Origin: Caulobacter sp. RHG1
Lineage (GTDB): Bacteria > Pseudomonadota > Alphaproteobacteria > Caulobacterales > Caulobacteraceae
Direction of reading: 5' to 3'
DNA: 64,000 nucleotides
Assembly (NCBI RefSeq): GCF_013181195.1
Contig: NZ_SMZP01000005.1
Span: 186,001 to 250,000, forward strand
Part shown: positions 52,870 through 62,100 of the stretch, one piece after another
Layout of the letters: each line of letters starts with the position of its first letter
Position numbering within the stretch: position 1 is the first letter of the stretch
Translations under genes and position numbers: made by a program
Notes under the pieces: generated by a model
Databases searched by the model: none
What the model saw: the letters and a program-made list of their open reading frames with translations, nothing else
What the model was told of the DNA's origin: nothing

Positions 52870-53241
52870 TTACTTCGGCTGGATGGGCACAGCCGTGACA
52901 AGTTTGGGCGGCTTTCCGTCGAGGTGGTCGTTCCACACAGACCGGATGCAGTAGGGCGTCCCTGCCGGTGTCTCCATGAAGCACTCAACTATTGTCTTCA
53001 CGCCATATGGATGCTCGACGATCTGAACAATCTTGTTATTCGCCGCATGGTGGCGGAAGGCTTCGACCATCTCATCGGTCGCTTCCTCCGAAAAGCCCAC
53101 CGCTCTGAAGAACTTCGCCTTCCCGTGCCCCTCTGCATGGTCGAGATTTAGAAGGTAGTCAGTGATCTTGCTTAACTCGACCCGGAGCATATGCGGGTCG
53201 GGCATCCACGTCTCCGCTCGCGTCGGTTCAAGGGCGCTCAT
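52870..53241 (-). CDS. DUF6883-like protein at the end of the defence operon
   Basis: A 123-residue protein that looks like DUF6883: KITDYLLNLDHAEGHGKAKFF, VGFSEEATDEMVEAF, VEHPYGVKTIVECF and a C-terminal IRSVWNDHLDGKPPKLVTAVP. DUF6883 is usually a short protein paired with a DUF4926 protein. The DUF4926-like partner here is the last 60 residues of the upstream helicase, and the two genes overlap by 14 bases. The function is unknown; a toxin/antitoxin-like or nuclease-immunity role is speculation. Confidence 0.65.
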   Translation of the reverse strand: MSALEPTRAETWMPDPHMLRVELSKITDYLLNLDHAEGHGKAKFFRAVGFSEEATDEMVEAFRHHAANNKIVQIVEHPYGVKTIVECFMETPAGTPYCIRSVWNDHLDGKPPKLVTAVPIQPK

Positions 53242-56005
53242 TCACTGCCTCCAGAGCTTCCCGTTCCGTCGTGATGACCAACCCAGGCTCTATCGAGAAC
53301 TCGATCTCGTAAGCACTGCCATCGCCATAAACATCAACCACCGTTCCGAGCGAGCCGGCGGGAACTACCGCATTCCCTTGGCGAAGCGGCGAGCGCGCCC
53401 GCACCAGTTGGTGCTCCGTGAACACGGAAGGGGTCGCAACGGCCGCTTCCTTTATCGCCACCACAGTGTCGTAGCCCCCCACCCGCTCAAGGTCAGGGTG
53501 GCTGTCGATCCCGGTGTAGCTGAGTGAGGCGTTCTCGTAGCGGCGGAACGCGAAGACCGCTTCATTCATTCGCTCAGTGTTGAAGACGCGTAGGTCTACC
53601 AGCATCTGGAAGTCTGCGACGGTCAGGCCGGTCACCGTTTGGAACAGGCCTGGCTCGATCAGTGTGATGACCTCTTTCAGGTTGTTCTCGCGAAAGTCGG
53701 TCAAATACATGAAGGCAGGGATGCGGGTCGCGAACTTGATCAGCTTCTCCTGAACTTTCCTTCGCAGCGACTTGTATTCCTTTTCCTCGGCGGTCAGCTC
53801 CCGCTTTTCCTTGTCCGACAGCTCGCCGTCACGCGCCTTTTTCTTGAGGTCTTTGATCGCTTCCGATTTGGCAATAATAGTCTCGATGATGTGGTCGCCC
53901 AAGTTGCGCCAGCCCTCAATGCGCTCGACCGCCGCCATGGCCTCCTCGCTATCGAGAACTCGGCGCAGGGTGTCATTGTCGACATTGACCAGCAGCGCCG
54001 ACTCCCACTTGCGGGCCAACAGCGTGCCGGTGGTCCCCGCCATGGCGATGTCGAGAATCTCGCCGGCATCCACGGGCTTCATTACCGCGCCGTCAAAGGC
54101 CAGCACCGGCAGGAAAGAGATCAGGTCCGCGACCGCTTTTTCCGGGTTTGCTTCACCCGGCGACAGGCCGATGCCGTAGGAAGACAGCTGGCGCAGCGCC
54201 CGCGTCGGCGCGAAATCAAAGACGAAGCACACCGGCTTGACGACCTGTTCGCGATTGGGGTCGTCGCCCTCCGGGTTCTTGATTGACCATGGCGACTGCA
54301 CGCGGAACGCGGCCTGAAAATAAGTCTCGGGCGATTTGAGGTTCCGCAGCATCAGGATCGACGACCATTGGGGAATGGTGACGCCGGTCGTCAGCTTGCC
54401 GCACGACAGCGTGATGGTCTGGGTCTTGAAGCCCTCGCCAATGGCCGCGCGCACGGGTGGCACGGCATCCAGCCCGAGGCCCGCGCGTGGCCCCGCAGCA
54501 ACGATGATTTTGTAGTTCTGCCAGAACCGGTTCTGAGGTTCGTCCAACAGGTTCCGCATCGCCTCGCAGGCGGCGACGTTGGGAAGGAACCAGAAGGCGT
54601 GGTTCAACCAGGGCAACAGCTGGCTGTCAGCATAGGGCCAGGGCGGTCGCGATCCGGCCTTCAGGGATTCGCCGGGCGCATGCTCGCCGCGAATGACCTG
54701 TAGCCACTTCTGCACGTCGCCTTTGTGGATAAAGGTCGCAGCCTCGCCGGCTCCCGTGGCGGCGAAGAAGGCGTTCAGATCGAACTCGTCGAACTCTCCC
54801 CCGCTGGCGATGGCCAGCAACTCGGCCGGCATCTGATAGGTCAGCAGCCGCATCTCGGGCAGAGCAGCATAAGGATTGCGAGTCCCCGGGTGCGCCACGT
54901 CATACTCGGCCTTGGCGCGCTGTTCGTCGGTGTATGTCCAGTTGAAGATTTGTTCCTCGATGAACTCGCCGTTTGCCAGGGCCTTGAACGGCGTGCCCGA
55001 CAGATAGAGGAACGCGCGGGCGTTGATAGGCAGGAACTCCGCCTCGTTCTCCAGCGGCTGCTGCAAGTCCGCGACCCGTTCGGCGAGCGCCTCGGCGGCA
55101 GCTTTTGTTTCATCCGCCTTCTTCAGGAACGTTTCTTTTCGGGCGACGGCCTCTTCGTCGTCCTCGAACAGCTCGCGCGCGGATTCGCGCCAGGCGCCGA
55201 AATGGTATTCGTCGAGAACGACCAGATCCCAGGTTTCGTCATGTAGCCAGGCGTTTTCCGGCTTGATGCGAATGGTGCCCGTCGCGCTGTCGCGGCGAAG
55301 TAAATCCTGGAATGACCCGAAATAGACGATGGGCTGGTCGGCCGCGATCTGGGTCGGGTCACGGTCCGAGTTGCGCGACATATAGCGCCAGCCCTCGAAA
55401 TCCACATGGCTTTCGAGATCGGTCTGCCAGGCGTCCTCGACGGCCGGTTTGAAGGTGACGACCAGAACGCGCTTGGCACCCATCCGCTTGGCCAGCTGAT
55501 AGGTGGTGAAGGTCTTTCCGAACCGCATCTTGGCGTTCCACAGAAAGCGCGGGGCGGCGTTGGGCCGGTCAGTTCGGTAGGACTGGAAGTAGGCGTGGGT
55601 GCGCTCCACTGCTGTGAGTTGTTCAGCGCGGGGCGGAAACTTCTGGTCGCGGACACCATCGATAGTCCGGCCCATGCGAAGCGCGTTCAGGGCCGCGCGC
55701 ACATCTGCGACGGTGCAGCGCATCCACTCCAGCTGGACTCGTTCATGCCCCTTGGCCTTCAACGCGTCGCGTAAGGCATGGTCCGAAATGATCGATCCGT
55801 CGTCGCGTGTGGCTGGTTCGTCCAACTCGATGCGGGGGGTGATACCTGCCGTCTTGGTCTGTTCGGCGATCCGCTGCTTCACATCACGCGTGGTTTGGCC
55901 GATCTTCAGCAGACCCTCGTGCGAGGGCGCGTCGATGGCGTAGGCGTAGAGGCGCGGATTGACCTCTGGCCTTGCCGGCAGGATGTCGTCGAGGGAGCGG
56001 CTCAA
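53228..56005 (-). CDS. DExH helicase with GIY-YIG-like N-terminus and DUF4926-like C-terminus
   Basis: A 925-residue protein. The N-terminus (about 18-85) resembles T5orf172/MUG113 GIY-YIG-type domains: RLYAYAIDAPSHEGLLKIGQ. The superfamily-2 helicase core has Walker A-like AKMRFGKTFT (161-165), DEYH at 265-268, YLSGTPFKAL (about 340) and VTIPQWSSILMLRN. A long C-terminal region has coiled coil (about 700-760), then LVRARSPLRQGNAVVPAGSL and GDGSAYEIEF (DUF4926-like, 865-925). It overlaps the methyltransferase gene upstream by four bases and DUF6883 downstream by 14. It is the probable restriction subunit. Confidence 0.8.
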   Translation of the reverse strand: MSRSLDDILPARPEVNPRLYAYAIDAPSHEGLLKIGQTTRDVKQRIAEQTKTAGITPRIELDEPATRDDGSIISDHALRDALKAKGHERVQLEWMRCTVADVRAALNALRMGRTIDGVRDQKFPPRAEQLTAVERTHAYFQSYRTDRPNAAPRFLWNAKMRFGKTFTTYQLAKRMGAKRVLVVTFKPAVEDAWQTDLESHVDFEGWRYMSRNSDRDPTQIAADQPIVYFGSFQDLLRRDSATGTIRIKPENAWLHDETWDLVVLDEYHFGAWRESARELFEDDEEAVARKETFLKKADETKAAAEALAERVADLQQPLENEAEFLPINARAFLYLSGTPFKALANGEFIEEQIFNWTYTDEQRAKAEYDVAHPGTRNPYAALPEMRLLTYQMPAELLAIASGGEFDEFDLNAFFAATGAGEAATFIHKGDVQKWLQVIRGEHAPGESLKAGSRPPWPYADSQLLPWLNHAFWFLPNVAACEAMRNLLDEPQNRFWQNYKIIVAAGPRAGLGLDAVPPVRAAIGEGFKTQTITLSCGKLTTGVTIPQWSSILMLRNLKSPETYFQAAFRVQSPWSIKNPEGDDPNREQVVKPVCFVFDFAPTRALRQLSSYGIGLSPGEANPEKAVADLISFLPVLAFDGAVMKPVDAGEILDIAMAGTTGTLLARKWESALLVNVDNDTLRRVLDSEEAMAAVERIEGWRNLGDHIIETIIAKSEAIKDLKKKARDGELSDKEKRELTAEEKEYKSLRRKVQEKLIKFATRIPAFMYLTDFRENNLKEVITLIEPGLFQTVTGLTVADFQMLVDLRVFNTERMNEAVFAFRRYENASLSYTGIDSHPDLERVGGYDTVVAIKEAAVATPSVFTEHQLVRARSPLRQGNAVVPAGSLGTVVDVYGDGSAYEIEFSIEPGLVITTEREALEAVNERP

Positions 56006-57588
56006 CCGGCCGACTCCATCGGGCGGATCATGCTCTCGATGTACGCCTGTTCTTCAGCCGTGATACCGTATTTTTCGTATAGCGCAGCGTCGGTCCAGAT
56101 GCGGTCCCAAGGCTGTTGGGGAACCCACTGGTAGACGCCTCTCATGGCATCTTGACTAATCTTCCGAAGCGACACGATGAAGCGCAGAAGGCGTGTCTGG
56201 AGATAGCTGACTACGCTATTTGCGGCCTCTTCGGATTCGAGCGGCCCCACGACAATCCAAGTCTGCGTGCATACCGTGTTCGGTTCGGCCGTACTCGGCT
56301 TGCTGAGCACGATATCCGGAATGACATGGCCGCCGCTGCTTCCCGGCCCGGCTTTGGGCGCGAGGACCTTCCAGCTGTCGATGAGGTGCGTGTTCTTCGT
56401 TATTGCAGAGCGCAGCATCGAGCCGCTTCGGCGGCCGGTGTTGGAACTCGCATAGACCTTGACCTCGCCATTCTCGGGTTCACCCTTGCGGAAGCCAGAG
56501 AAGTTGGTGGCGAGCCCAAAGGGCGTGTCACCGGTCAGCAGGTCCGCGAAACTCGGCTCACTACGAGCAAGCACCTTTTTCAAGATCGCCGCAGCACGCT
56601 CGTCCCGGATGAACACGTCATGTTCGTCGAGCCTCCGGTTGGTCGGCCCGATGACCTCGTCCCGAATGAGTGTGACGGAACAGTCGCCCTCATAATCCCG
56701 GCCGCGCAAGAAGAAGCAAACACCGCTCTTGAGATCCACGCCTGGAAAGACCTGACCTGAGTTCGGGTAGTCGACCAGGTGGCTGATGTGACGGTCCGCT
56801 AGCATCGTCCGGCGAAAATCCTCCATACCGCGTCCGCCGGCCATCCAACGCGAGGGAATGACCATACTGAGGAAGCGTGGCTCAAGCTTGACCGCCTGTT
56901 CGACGAACAGGTGGTAAATCGCGGAGTCGTTGGTTCCGCCGCCGCCGCCCGCCATCTGATACGGCGGATTGCCGATGATCACGTCGAACTGCATTTCGGC
57001 TCCGAACATTTCGGCTAGACGAACCTCGGGGTCGTCGGTGTGGATAAAGGGGTAGGCGTAGGATTCACGATGATCGCCACGATCCAGCGAGGTTTTCGGC
57101 GCGCCACAAAACCGGCATTTGTTGCCCTGCCAATCGTGCTCTATTCGCTCGAACCAGATGTGACCGGACTCGTCGTCGAAGCCGCGCGCCACTGAGTGCG
57201 CGCCATTGGCCCACTTGGAGCAATACAGGCTGCGGCGGGCCAGCAGCGCGGTCAGGCTGGAGGTGCCGATACCGAACAGCTGCCGGGTCAGGATGTGATC
57301 GACGCGGGCCCGCAGGTCGGGGATTTCGTTCAGAAGCCCGTCGATCAGCCGCTTGGCGATCTCGCGGAGGAAGACCCCCGACTTGGCGCAAGGGTCCAGG
57401 AAAGTGACCGAACTGTCGGCCCAAAGGTTCGCGCCGCCGTTGGCCGCCGCCCACCCTTCGGCCAAGGTGTCCAGCATCCGCGCGGCAAACTCGGGCGGCG
57501 TGAAGACCTCGTCGTTCGACAGATTGGCGATACAGGTCAGGACGTCGGGGTTGCGCTTTAAAAGGGCGAACGGCATGGCGTCGGTCAT
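56002..57588 (-). CDS. N6-adenine DNA methyltransferase, Eco57I type
   Basis: A 528-residue methyltransferase. VFTPPEFAARMLDTL leads into motif I VTFLDPCAKSGVFLREI (about 62-78), and the catalytic motif IV is FDVIIGNPPYQMAG (NPPY at 207-210). A cysteine pair (CRFCGAPK, 158-161) sits in an insert between the two and may bind zinc. The C-terminal half (about 300-528) should hold target recognition. It overlaps the upstream methyltransferase-like gene (57585-57588) and the helicase gene (56002-56005). Confidence 0.88.
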   Translation of the reverse strand: MTDAMPFALLKRNPDVLTCIANLSNDEVFTPPEFAARMLDTLAEGWAAANGGANLWADSSVTFLDPCAKSGVFLREIAKRLIDGLLNEIPDLRARVDHILTRQLFGIGTSSLTALLARRSLYCSKWANGAHSVARGFDDESGHIWFERIEHDWQGNKCRFCGAPKTSLDRGDHRESYAYPFIHTDDPEVRLAEMFGAEMQFDVIIGNPPYQMAGGGGGTNDSAIYHLFVEQAVKLEPRFLSMVIPSRWMAGGRGMEDFRRTMLADRHISHLVDYPNSGQVFPGVDLKSGVCFFLRGRDYEGDCSVTLIRDEVIGPTNRRLDEHDVFIRDERAAAILKKVLARSEPSFADLLTGDTPFGLATNFSGFRKGEPENGEVKVYASSNTGRRSGSMLRSAITKNTHLIDSWKVLAPKAGPGSSGGHVIPDIVLSKPSTAEPNTVCTQTWIVVGPLESEEAANSVVSYLQTRLLRFIVSLRKISQDAMRGVYQWVPQQPWDRIWTDAALYEKYGITAEEQAYIESMIRPMESAG

Positions 57589-58238
57589 GCAGCAGCGCCC
57601 TCGGGCGTTTGACTCAGTGCCGCCAGATCGCGCACCGTCATCGGTGGCCAGGTCTTCACCGGCTGGAAGACCTCATGCTTGCCGAGATGCTGGAACAGCA
57701 TGCCCTCCTCCCGCAGACCGGCAGATTGGGTCATGCGGTCGAGGCGGAAGTCGCGGCGTTGAAACTTGCCGTTGCCGATATAACCCCATTCCACGAAGGT
57801 GATCGGCCCGCCGTCGGCGGCCAGCATCGAAAGGGCATCGCCGTGGATCAGGTTCAGGGACAGGATGTTTGAGGCCGCATGCAACACCTCATCCTCAAGT
57901 GTAACCGACATGTACTCGCTGAATAGCGCCAACATATTGGCGCGGCATTCGGCGATGTTGTCGGCCAGAAGTTCGATACCGTAGCAGGATGCCACCGCCA
58001 CGAGGCTGTAGATGTGTTTATCGAACTTCGAGCGGCCGTACTTCAGCTCAACCGTGTCGAGCTTGCGCGCCAAGATGCGAACCAGGAAGTTGCCGCTGCC
58101 GCAGGCCGGTTCCAAAAACCGCGAGTCGATCCGCTCGCTTTCGCCCTTCACCAGATCGAGCATGCGCTCGACCAACCATGGCGGGGTAAAGACCTCTCCG
58201 TGATCGGCGACCCGTTTCTTTGACTTGATAAGACTCAT
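57585..58238 (-). CDS. SAM-dependent methyltransferase-like protein without NPPY
   Basis: A 217-residue first gene of the operon, with GEVFTPPWLVERMLDLV and motif I FLEPACGSGNFLVRIL (41-56), so it should bind SAM. A motif equivalent to NPPY is not present; the corresponding region reads GGPITFVEWGYIGNGKFQRR. It may be a non-catalytic or auxiliary subunit of the NPPY enzyme, whose start overlaps its stop. The promoter should lie in the 58239-58677 region. Confidence 0.82.
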   Translation of the reverse strand: MSLIKSKKRVADHGEVFTPPWLVERMLDLVKGESERIDSRFLEPACGSGNFLVRILARKLDTVELKYGRSKFDKHIYSLVAVASCYGIELLADNIAECRANMLALFSEYMSVTLEDEVLHAASNILSLNLIHGDALSMLAADGGPITFVEWGYIGNGKFQRRDFRLDRMTQSAGLREEGMLFQHLGKHEVFQPVKTWPPMTVRDLAALSQTPEGAAA

Positions 58239-58677
58239 TGGGGCGCCAGCCTGCTATCGGGAAGGTGACTTTAGCCCGTTCTTGTGGAGCAATGCCATCG
58301 CTGAGGTCCTGTGATCAAGCGACGACGCTTGTGCGGGAGCGGGGTAATTGAAGGTCCGGTTGCCGACGGGAGGGTGAGTTCCGCTCCTCGGCGCACAGTG
58401 GACTGTTCCCTGCCCTAAAGTGAGCGGCCCCTAAGGGCGGCCATCCCGTCATGGTGCCTCCCTGAACTCTGGCCTCTCGGTTCACTTTCACCAGAATCAT
58501 CGATTCAACGCGCACTGAAAACGGCACATTCGGTGAAACTTCTATTCGAGGCGCTACCCTCCATTTTTATGAGGATTGCTCATATTTTCGCAGTTTGCGG
58601 ATCGATTTGTGGGACAGAATCCCATCAAAAATCAGATAACACTTTGTAAAATTGAAGAACTTTTGAAAGTTGAATGT
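58239..58677. other. 440-bp region between the defence operon and attR
   Basis: I see no convincing gene; a 70-residue leftward frame at 58315-58527 has no domain or good start. The right part (58555-58677) is AT-rich for this genome and holds the integrase-arm copy ATTTGTGGGAC at 58605-58615, followed by a GAATCCCAT stretch. The leftward promoter of the methyltransferase operon should also be here. Confidence 0.5.
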
Positions 58678-58693
58678 CCACCCTCTCCGCCAC
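58678..58693. other. attR core: 16-bp repeat of the tRNA-Ser 3' end
   Basis: CCACCCTCTCCGCCAC, identical to 39408-39423, marks the right boundary of the element. The neighbouring bases (AATGT before and TCCCC after) differ from those at attL, which fixes the repeat length at 16. Confidence 0.9.
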
Positions 58694-59188
58694 TCCCCTC
58701 GTTCATCGCCATCTAGAGACGCTCGCCAACAACCGGCGAAGACGTTGATTGGTAATGGGAAATTCGAGAAAGATTGCAGATCTCTGTCGTTGATGAACGG
58801 CTGATGCGCAGCCGGCTGCGCTGTCGTTGGATATCCGACACGATCCGAAATCCAAAGAAGAGCGCTCCCGTTTCAGGCGGCGAGGGCAGACCCTCTCGAT
58901 GACCGCCCCACTAGGCCAATCAGAAATCCATCAAGCCACGGGAACTCTCGCAGTTGCGACGCGTTTGTGACTGCGCGCGCGGGGGTGTGCGTGTGGGGCG
59001 GCGCTTATGGTCACGGGTATCTGGATTCCTCCGCTCAGCGGTGAGCCGGCGAAGCTCGGTTGCGACAGGCCAGGCCCGCAGCGCCTCTCTCCTATCTCTT
59101 CTTTGAGGGCCTAGGCTTTCAAGGCAAAGCTCCTGTCGTCATCGTTCGCTTCCGAGCCGCCGCCGGCGTTCTCGACATTGAGTTGTCC
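58694..59188. other. 495-bp intergenic region after attR
   Basis: No gene or RNA is recognised here. It resumes normal backbone GC after the AT-rich end of the element and should contain the promoter of the histidine kinase gene at 59189. An in-frame extension of that gene to 59060 exists but is not protein-like. Confidence 0.45.
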
Positions 59189-62100
59189 ATGTCCCAGACC
59201 AAATCCGCCAACTCGACCTTCAATCGGCCGGGAGCCGAACTGTGGACGGCGCTGGGCCTGGGGCTGACCCTGGCCTTCTTCCTGGCCAGCGGGATCGTTG
59301 CGTATCGCAACATCGAAGCGCTGCGGGCCAACAACCAGAAGATCCTGCATTCGACCAACGTGCTGATCTCGCTCGACGAGCTGCTGACGACGGCGCAGGA
59401 CGCCGAAACCGGTCAACGCGGCTATCTGCTGACCGGCAACGATCGCTATCTGGAGCCCTATCAAACCGCGGTCGCGGCCGTCGGCTCGCGCCTGGAGACG
59501 ACTGCGGCCCTGACACGGGACAACCCGAACCAGCAAACCAACATCGGCCTGCTGCGCAAGCATATCGACGCCAAGCTGGGCGAACTGGAAGAGACCATCA
59601 CCATTCGCCGCGGCCAGGGCGCTCAGGCGGCGCTGTCGGTGGTGACCACCGACCGCGGCAAGGTCGAGATGGACGAGATCCGCAAGCAGCTCGACGTCAT
59701 GCGACAGGAGGAGCATCGCCTCCGCCAGATCCGCCTGACGGAAATGGAGGCCGCCTACAGGACCGCCACGGTCAGCGGCGTCCTGTCGGGCATTCTCGGC
59801 GCAGCGCTGACCCTGGCGATCTTCGCGCTGATCCGGCGGGCTTCGCGCGCCAGGGCGAGGGAAGAATGGCTGCAAGCCGGCCAGGTCGGCCTGGCCAACG
59901 TGATGATGGGCGACAAGTCAGTCACCGAGCTCGCCGACGACATCCTGTCGTTCCTGGCCGGCTATCTCGGCTTCCAGGCCGGGGCGCTCTTCAAGGGCGA
60001 GGCAGGACACTTCTACCGCGCCGCGGCCCTGGGCATCCCGGCCGACGCCAAGACGCCCATGAGCTTCAACCTCAAGGAAGGCCTTCTGGGCAAGGTCGCG
60101 GCCGACGGCGCGCCGACTCTCATCCGCGACGTTCCCGAAGGCTATATGACCATCGGCTCGGCGCTGGGCCAGGACAAGCCGCGGCACCTGATGCTGGTGC
60201 CGACCCATGCCGACGAGACGGTGAACGCCGTCATCGAACTTGGCTTCCTGCATCCGGTCCACGACCAGGCGGTGGAGCTGCTGACCCAGGCCTCGACCTC
60301 GATCGGCATCGCCCTGCGCTCGGCCCGCTACCGTTCGGCCTTGCAAAGCGCCTTGGAGGAAACCCAGCGCCAAGCCGAGGAGCTTCAGGTCCAGAGCGAG
60401 GAACTGCGGGTCTCCAACGAAGAGCTCGAAGAACAAGGCCGCGCCCTCAAGGAATCCCAGACCCGCCTGGAGCAGCAGCAGGTCGAGCTGGAGCAGACCA
60501 ACAGCCAGCTGGAAGAGCAGGCCCAGACCCTGGAGACCCAGCGCGACGAGCTGGAGCGCAGCACGGTCGCGGTGACCCTCAAGGCCCGCGAACTGGAACA
60601 GGCCAGCCAGTATAAGTCCGACTTCCTGGCCAACATGTCCCACGAACTGCGCACGCCGCTCAACTCGCTGCTGATCCTGTCCAAGCTGCTCAGCGACAAT
60701 CCGAGCGACAACCTGACGGCCGAGCAAGTCCGTTTCGCCCAGACCATCGAAGCCTCGGGCAACGACCTGCTGACCTTGATCAACGACATCCTGGACCTGT
60801 CGAAGATCGAGGCTGGTCATATCGAGGTCCGTCCCGAGACGCTTGCGCTCAAGCGCATGACCGACGATCTGCGCCGACTGTTCCAGCCCGTCGCCGACGA
60901 CCGCAAGCTGGGCTTCGAGGTCAAGGTCGCCAAGGATCTTCCGGCGCTGATCGAGACCGACCGCCAGCGCCTGGAGCAGATCCTCAAGAACCTGCTGTCC
61001 AACGCCTTCAAGTTCACCGAACAGGGCAAGGTCAAGCTGAGCATCGCGCGGTCGGGCGCCAGCGATATCGCCTTCTCGGTCACCGATACCGGCATCGGCG
61101 TGCCCCTGGACCAGCAGCAGAGCATCTTCGAGGCCTTCCGTCAGGCCGACGGCACCATCAGCCGCCGCTACGGCGGCACCGGCCTTGGCCTGTCGATCTC
61201 GCGTGAGCTCTCGCGCCTGCTTGGCGGTTCGATCGTCCTGGAGAGCCAGGCCGGCGAAGGCAGCACCTTCACCGTCACCATCCCGATTGCCTACGACGCG
61301 GCTCGGATCGCGCCCCGCGAACAGACTGCTTCCACCGAGCCGGCAAAAGCGCCCGCGTCCGAAGCGCGCGCCCCCCGCGCGCTGTTGGCGCTCCGCACCG
61401 TCGAGGACGACCGTGAAAACATCGCCGGCGCGCGCCGCGTCCTGCTGATCATCGAGGACGACGACCGCTTCGCCGCCATCGTCCGCGATCTGTCCCGCGA
61501 GATGGGCTTCCAGTGTCTGGTGGCCGCCACAGCCGAGGAAGCCCTGAAGCTGGCGCGCCAGTTCAAGCCCAGCGCCGTGGTTCTGGACGTCGGCCTGCCC
61601 GACGAGTCCGGCCTGATGGTCCTGGACCGCCTCAAGCGCGACGACACCACCCGGCACATACCGATCCACGTGATCTCGGCCAACGACCATAGCCAGACCG
61701 CCCTGTCGCTGGGCGCGATCGGCTACATGGTCAAGCCCGTCAAACGCGAGGTCCTGGCCGACGTGCTCAAGACCCTGGAAGCGAAGTTGACCAGCAGCGT
61801 GCGCCGCGTCCTGATCGTCGAGGACGACCCCGTCCAACGCGAGGCGGTCGGCAGGCTGCTGTCGTCGGGCGACGTCGAGACAGTCGGCGTCGGCACGGCG
61901 GCCGAGTGCCTGGCCATGCTCAAGCAGCAAACCTTCGACTGCATGGTGCTGGATCTGTCGCTGCCCGACGCCTCGGGCTTTACGCTGCTGGAAACGCTGA
62001 GCCAGGACGGCGACCATCCGTTCCCGCCGGTGATCGTCTATACCGGGCACGATCTCTCGGCCGACGACGAGCAGCGACTGCGCCGCTACTCCAGTTCGAT

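Noticed and set aside
39570..58238. A complete prophage
   Set aside because: There are no capsid, tail, terminase or lysis genes. AlpA and XRE proteins also occur in mobilizable elements, and the relaxase plus oriT point to conjugative mobilization.
58315..58527. A 70-residue leftward frame between the defence operon and attR
   Set aside because: It has no recognisable domain, no good ribosome binding site and unremarkable composition; the region is better explained as promoter and integrase-arm DNA.
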